From GCA-2861595 sp035526335 (lineage in GTDB: Bacteria; Actinomycetota; Acidimicrobiia; Acidimicrobiales; GCA-2861595), in NCBI GenBank assembly GCA_035526335.1, contig DATLCN010000034.1:1-22518 (forward strand): a DNA stretch of 22,518 bases, read 5' to 3'. Below are positions 21,778 through 22,518 of the stretch, one piece after another (the stretch's first letter is position 1; each line of letters opens with the position of its first letter). The position numbers were made by a program, and so were the translations under genes. Under the pieces are notes generated by a model, which had not been told where the DNA came from, did not search any database, and worked only from the letters and a program-made list of their open reading frames with translations.

Positions 21778-21999
21778 ATGCATGGCCATGATGTAGACGT
21801 GGCCGAAGAGGCGCATGCGCGGGGCGCCGCTACCGGTCAGGAAGTCGCTGCCCTCGCCTCGAACCTGCGGGGCTTGGCCGACGCGCTGGACGCGTTCAAT
21901 AACGACTCGCCCGGAGCGTTCTTCGATGCCGACGCGATCCGCGCGCTTCAACATCGTGACGCTGACGACAGAGACGAACCCAGTAACGAAGGTTCCTGA
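21778..21999 (+). CDS. Possible small hypothetical protein
   Basis: This encodes 73 residues from ATG 21778 (GTG 21799 is an alternative). The middle, EVAALASNLRGLADALDAFNN, then SPGAFFDADAIRALQ, looks like a real amphipathic helical protein, and codon choice is mostly normal for the region. No ribosome site precedes the ATG and no family is recognised. It ends 3 bases before the convergent gene at 22003. It could be a shadow of nothing, so treat as doubtful. Confidence 0.35.
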   Translation: MHGHDVDVAEEAHARGAATGQEVAALASNLRGLADALDAFNNDSPGAFFDADAIRALQHRDADDRDEPSNEGS

Positions 22000-22002
22000 G
22001 CG

Positions 22003-22275
22003 TCAGCTATCGGATGAGTGCGCCAGCGGGTCTCGGCCGAGGAGGTGCAGATGGTGGTCCGCCGGACCCGGAAGGACCCGCACGAGCACAACCCCATCCG
22101 GCTCCACCGCTACGACCTCGGCCACTGCCGGGTCGGCTTCCTCGTTCCCGACGACTACGTGTGCCCCCGGGCGGAGGAGCAGGTCGCCGACGACGTCCTT
22201 GACGCTCGCGTGGGTGTAACCGTCCACGTCCTCGTGGTGATAGTCGATCCACAGGTCCCACTCCATTGCTCTCAC
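22003..22275 (-). CDS. Small acidic conserved-looking hypothetical protein
   Basis: This encodes 90 residues from a GTG at 22275 that overlaps the upstream stop as GTGA; an ATG three codons later (22266) begins MEWDLWIDYHHEDVDGYTHA and may be the real start. The order of strands (GAHVVVGNEEADPAVAEVVA, VEPDGVVLVRVLPGPADHH) suggests a compact beta-rich domain. I have a general memory of similar short actinobacterial proteins beginning WDLWIDYHH, but no assigned function. It is probably co-translated with the gene that runs off the right edge. Confidence 0.7.
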   Translation of the reverse strand: MRAMEWDLWIDYHHEDVDGYTHASVKDVVGDLLLRPGAHVVVGNEEADPAVAEVVAVEPDGVVLVRVLPGPADHHLHLLGRDPLAHSSDS

Positions 22276-22518
22276 AGCGTACGCCCCGGATTCGGCACAG
22301 GCTCACCAAAACAGGATGAGAGCCGGTCCAGCGTCGTCGGGTCGAGGTCGGGCAGCACGATGCTGAAATGCGGGCGGCGCAAAGTCGGCAGAAGCGCAAA
22401 GCCGGCGGCGCGAACGGCGCCGAACGTGGACGTGCGAACGCTCCCGTAGCGCTTGAGAACGTGATCACGGCACAGTTCGGCGACGGGATGATCGAGCGTG
22501 GCGAAGACCGACAGCGCG
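22272..22518 (-). CDS. C-terminal part of an unknown protein (runs off right edge)
   Basis: A minus-strand frame open from the window edge (first whole codon at 22517) to TGA at 22274-22272 gives about 81 residues: ALSVFATLDHPVAELCRDHV, RTSTFGAVRAAGFALLPT, HFSIVLPDLDPTTLDRLSS. It contains no start codon within the window that must be used, so it is the end of a longer gene. The stop overlaps the next start as GTGA. I do not recognise a family. Confidence 0.6.
   Translation of the reverse strand, partial: ALSVFATLDHPVAELCRDHVLKRYGSVRTSTFGAVRAAGFALLPTLRRPHFSIVLPDLDPTTLDRLSSCFGEPVPNPGRTL

Noticed and set aside
21388..21954. Minus-strand frame overlapping the DUF1059 gene and the region upstream of it
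   Set aside because: It overlaps the well-supported DUF1059 gene, which has a strong ribosome site and family pattern. The product is Arg-rich shadow sequence.
1..22518. tRNA, rRNA, riboswitch or CRISPR elements
   Set aside because: I read both strands for cloverleaf-like stretches, conserved rRNA words and regular repeat-spacer patterns and saw none. A covariance-model search would be needed to exclude small RNAs.

Overview
The window is high-GC DNA with short intergenic gaps, many GTG and TTG starts, many 1-4 base stop/start overlaps, and hairpin terminators without T-tracts. Gene content (InhA-like enoyl-ACP reductase, AccD6-like carboxyltransferase inside a type II fatty-acid synthase operon, GtrA, ECF sigma factor, secreted Thr-rich proteins) points to an actinobacterium. 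An Acidimicrobiia-like lineage is my inference and cannot be proven from the window.

Layout. (1) 1-4000: envelope and secreted proteins. These are a left-edge partial DUF7948/SBBP-type protein with an in-frame 24-bp tandem repeat, a membrane-anchored sialidase-fold (Asp-box) protein, and a surface protein with a 10-G run just after its signal peptide. (2) 3994-11251, all minus strand: a fatty-acid synthesis operon read as fabD, biotinyl-domain protein, fabH, fabG, acpP, fabF, accD6-like, fabI, gtrA. Almost every junction overlaps or nearly does. No dehydratase (FabZ/HadAB type) is present. The biotinyl-domain protein lacks the usual biotin-lysine motif. (3) 11252-11362: a divergent control region with three TTGGACG half-sites, facing a regulator made of two MerR-type DNA-binding domains in tandem. 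It is followed on the plus strand by a PQQ-type sugar dehydrogenase lipoprotein and a lytic transglycosylase lipoprotein, ending at a 14-bp perfect hairpin. (4) 14371-16471, minus strand: Thr-rich secreted protein, ECF sigma factor, and a membrane protein that probably acts as its partner or anti-sigma factor. (5) 16598-18050: a mobile-element scar holding a VapBC toxin-antitoxin pair and a decayed MobF/TrwC-type conjugative relaxase reduced to two out-of-frame pieces. (6) 18235-21066: a GNAT acetyltransferase overlapping a citrate synthase that carries an N-terminal CBS pair, divergent from a short-chain dehydrogenase. (7) 21067-22518: a DUF1059 protein behind a 12-bp perfect hairpin, a doubtful small ORF, a small acidic conserved-looking protein, and the C-terminal end of a gene running off the right edge.

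How the parts work together. The core is a near-complete FAS-II unit. Malonyl transfer (FabD), carrier (AcpP), initiation (FabH), elongation (FabF), ketoreduction (FabG), enoyl reduction (FabI) and a carboxyltransferase supplying malonyl-CoA are co-transcribed. They are probably controlled by the divergent double-MerR protein through the palindromic TTGGACG sites. The features most worth following up are this regulator/operator pair, the biotinyl-fold protein without its biotin lysine, the CBS-citrate synthase fusion and the relaxase scar. I did not find a CRISPR array, rRNA, tRNA or an intact mobile element.
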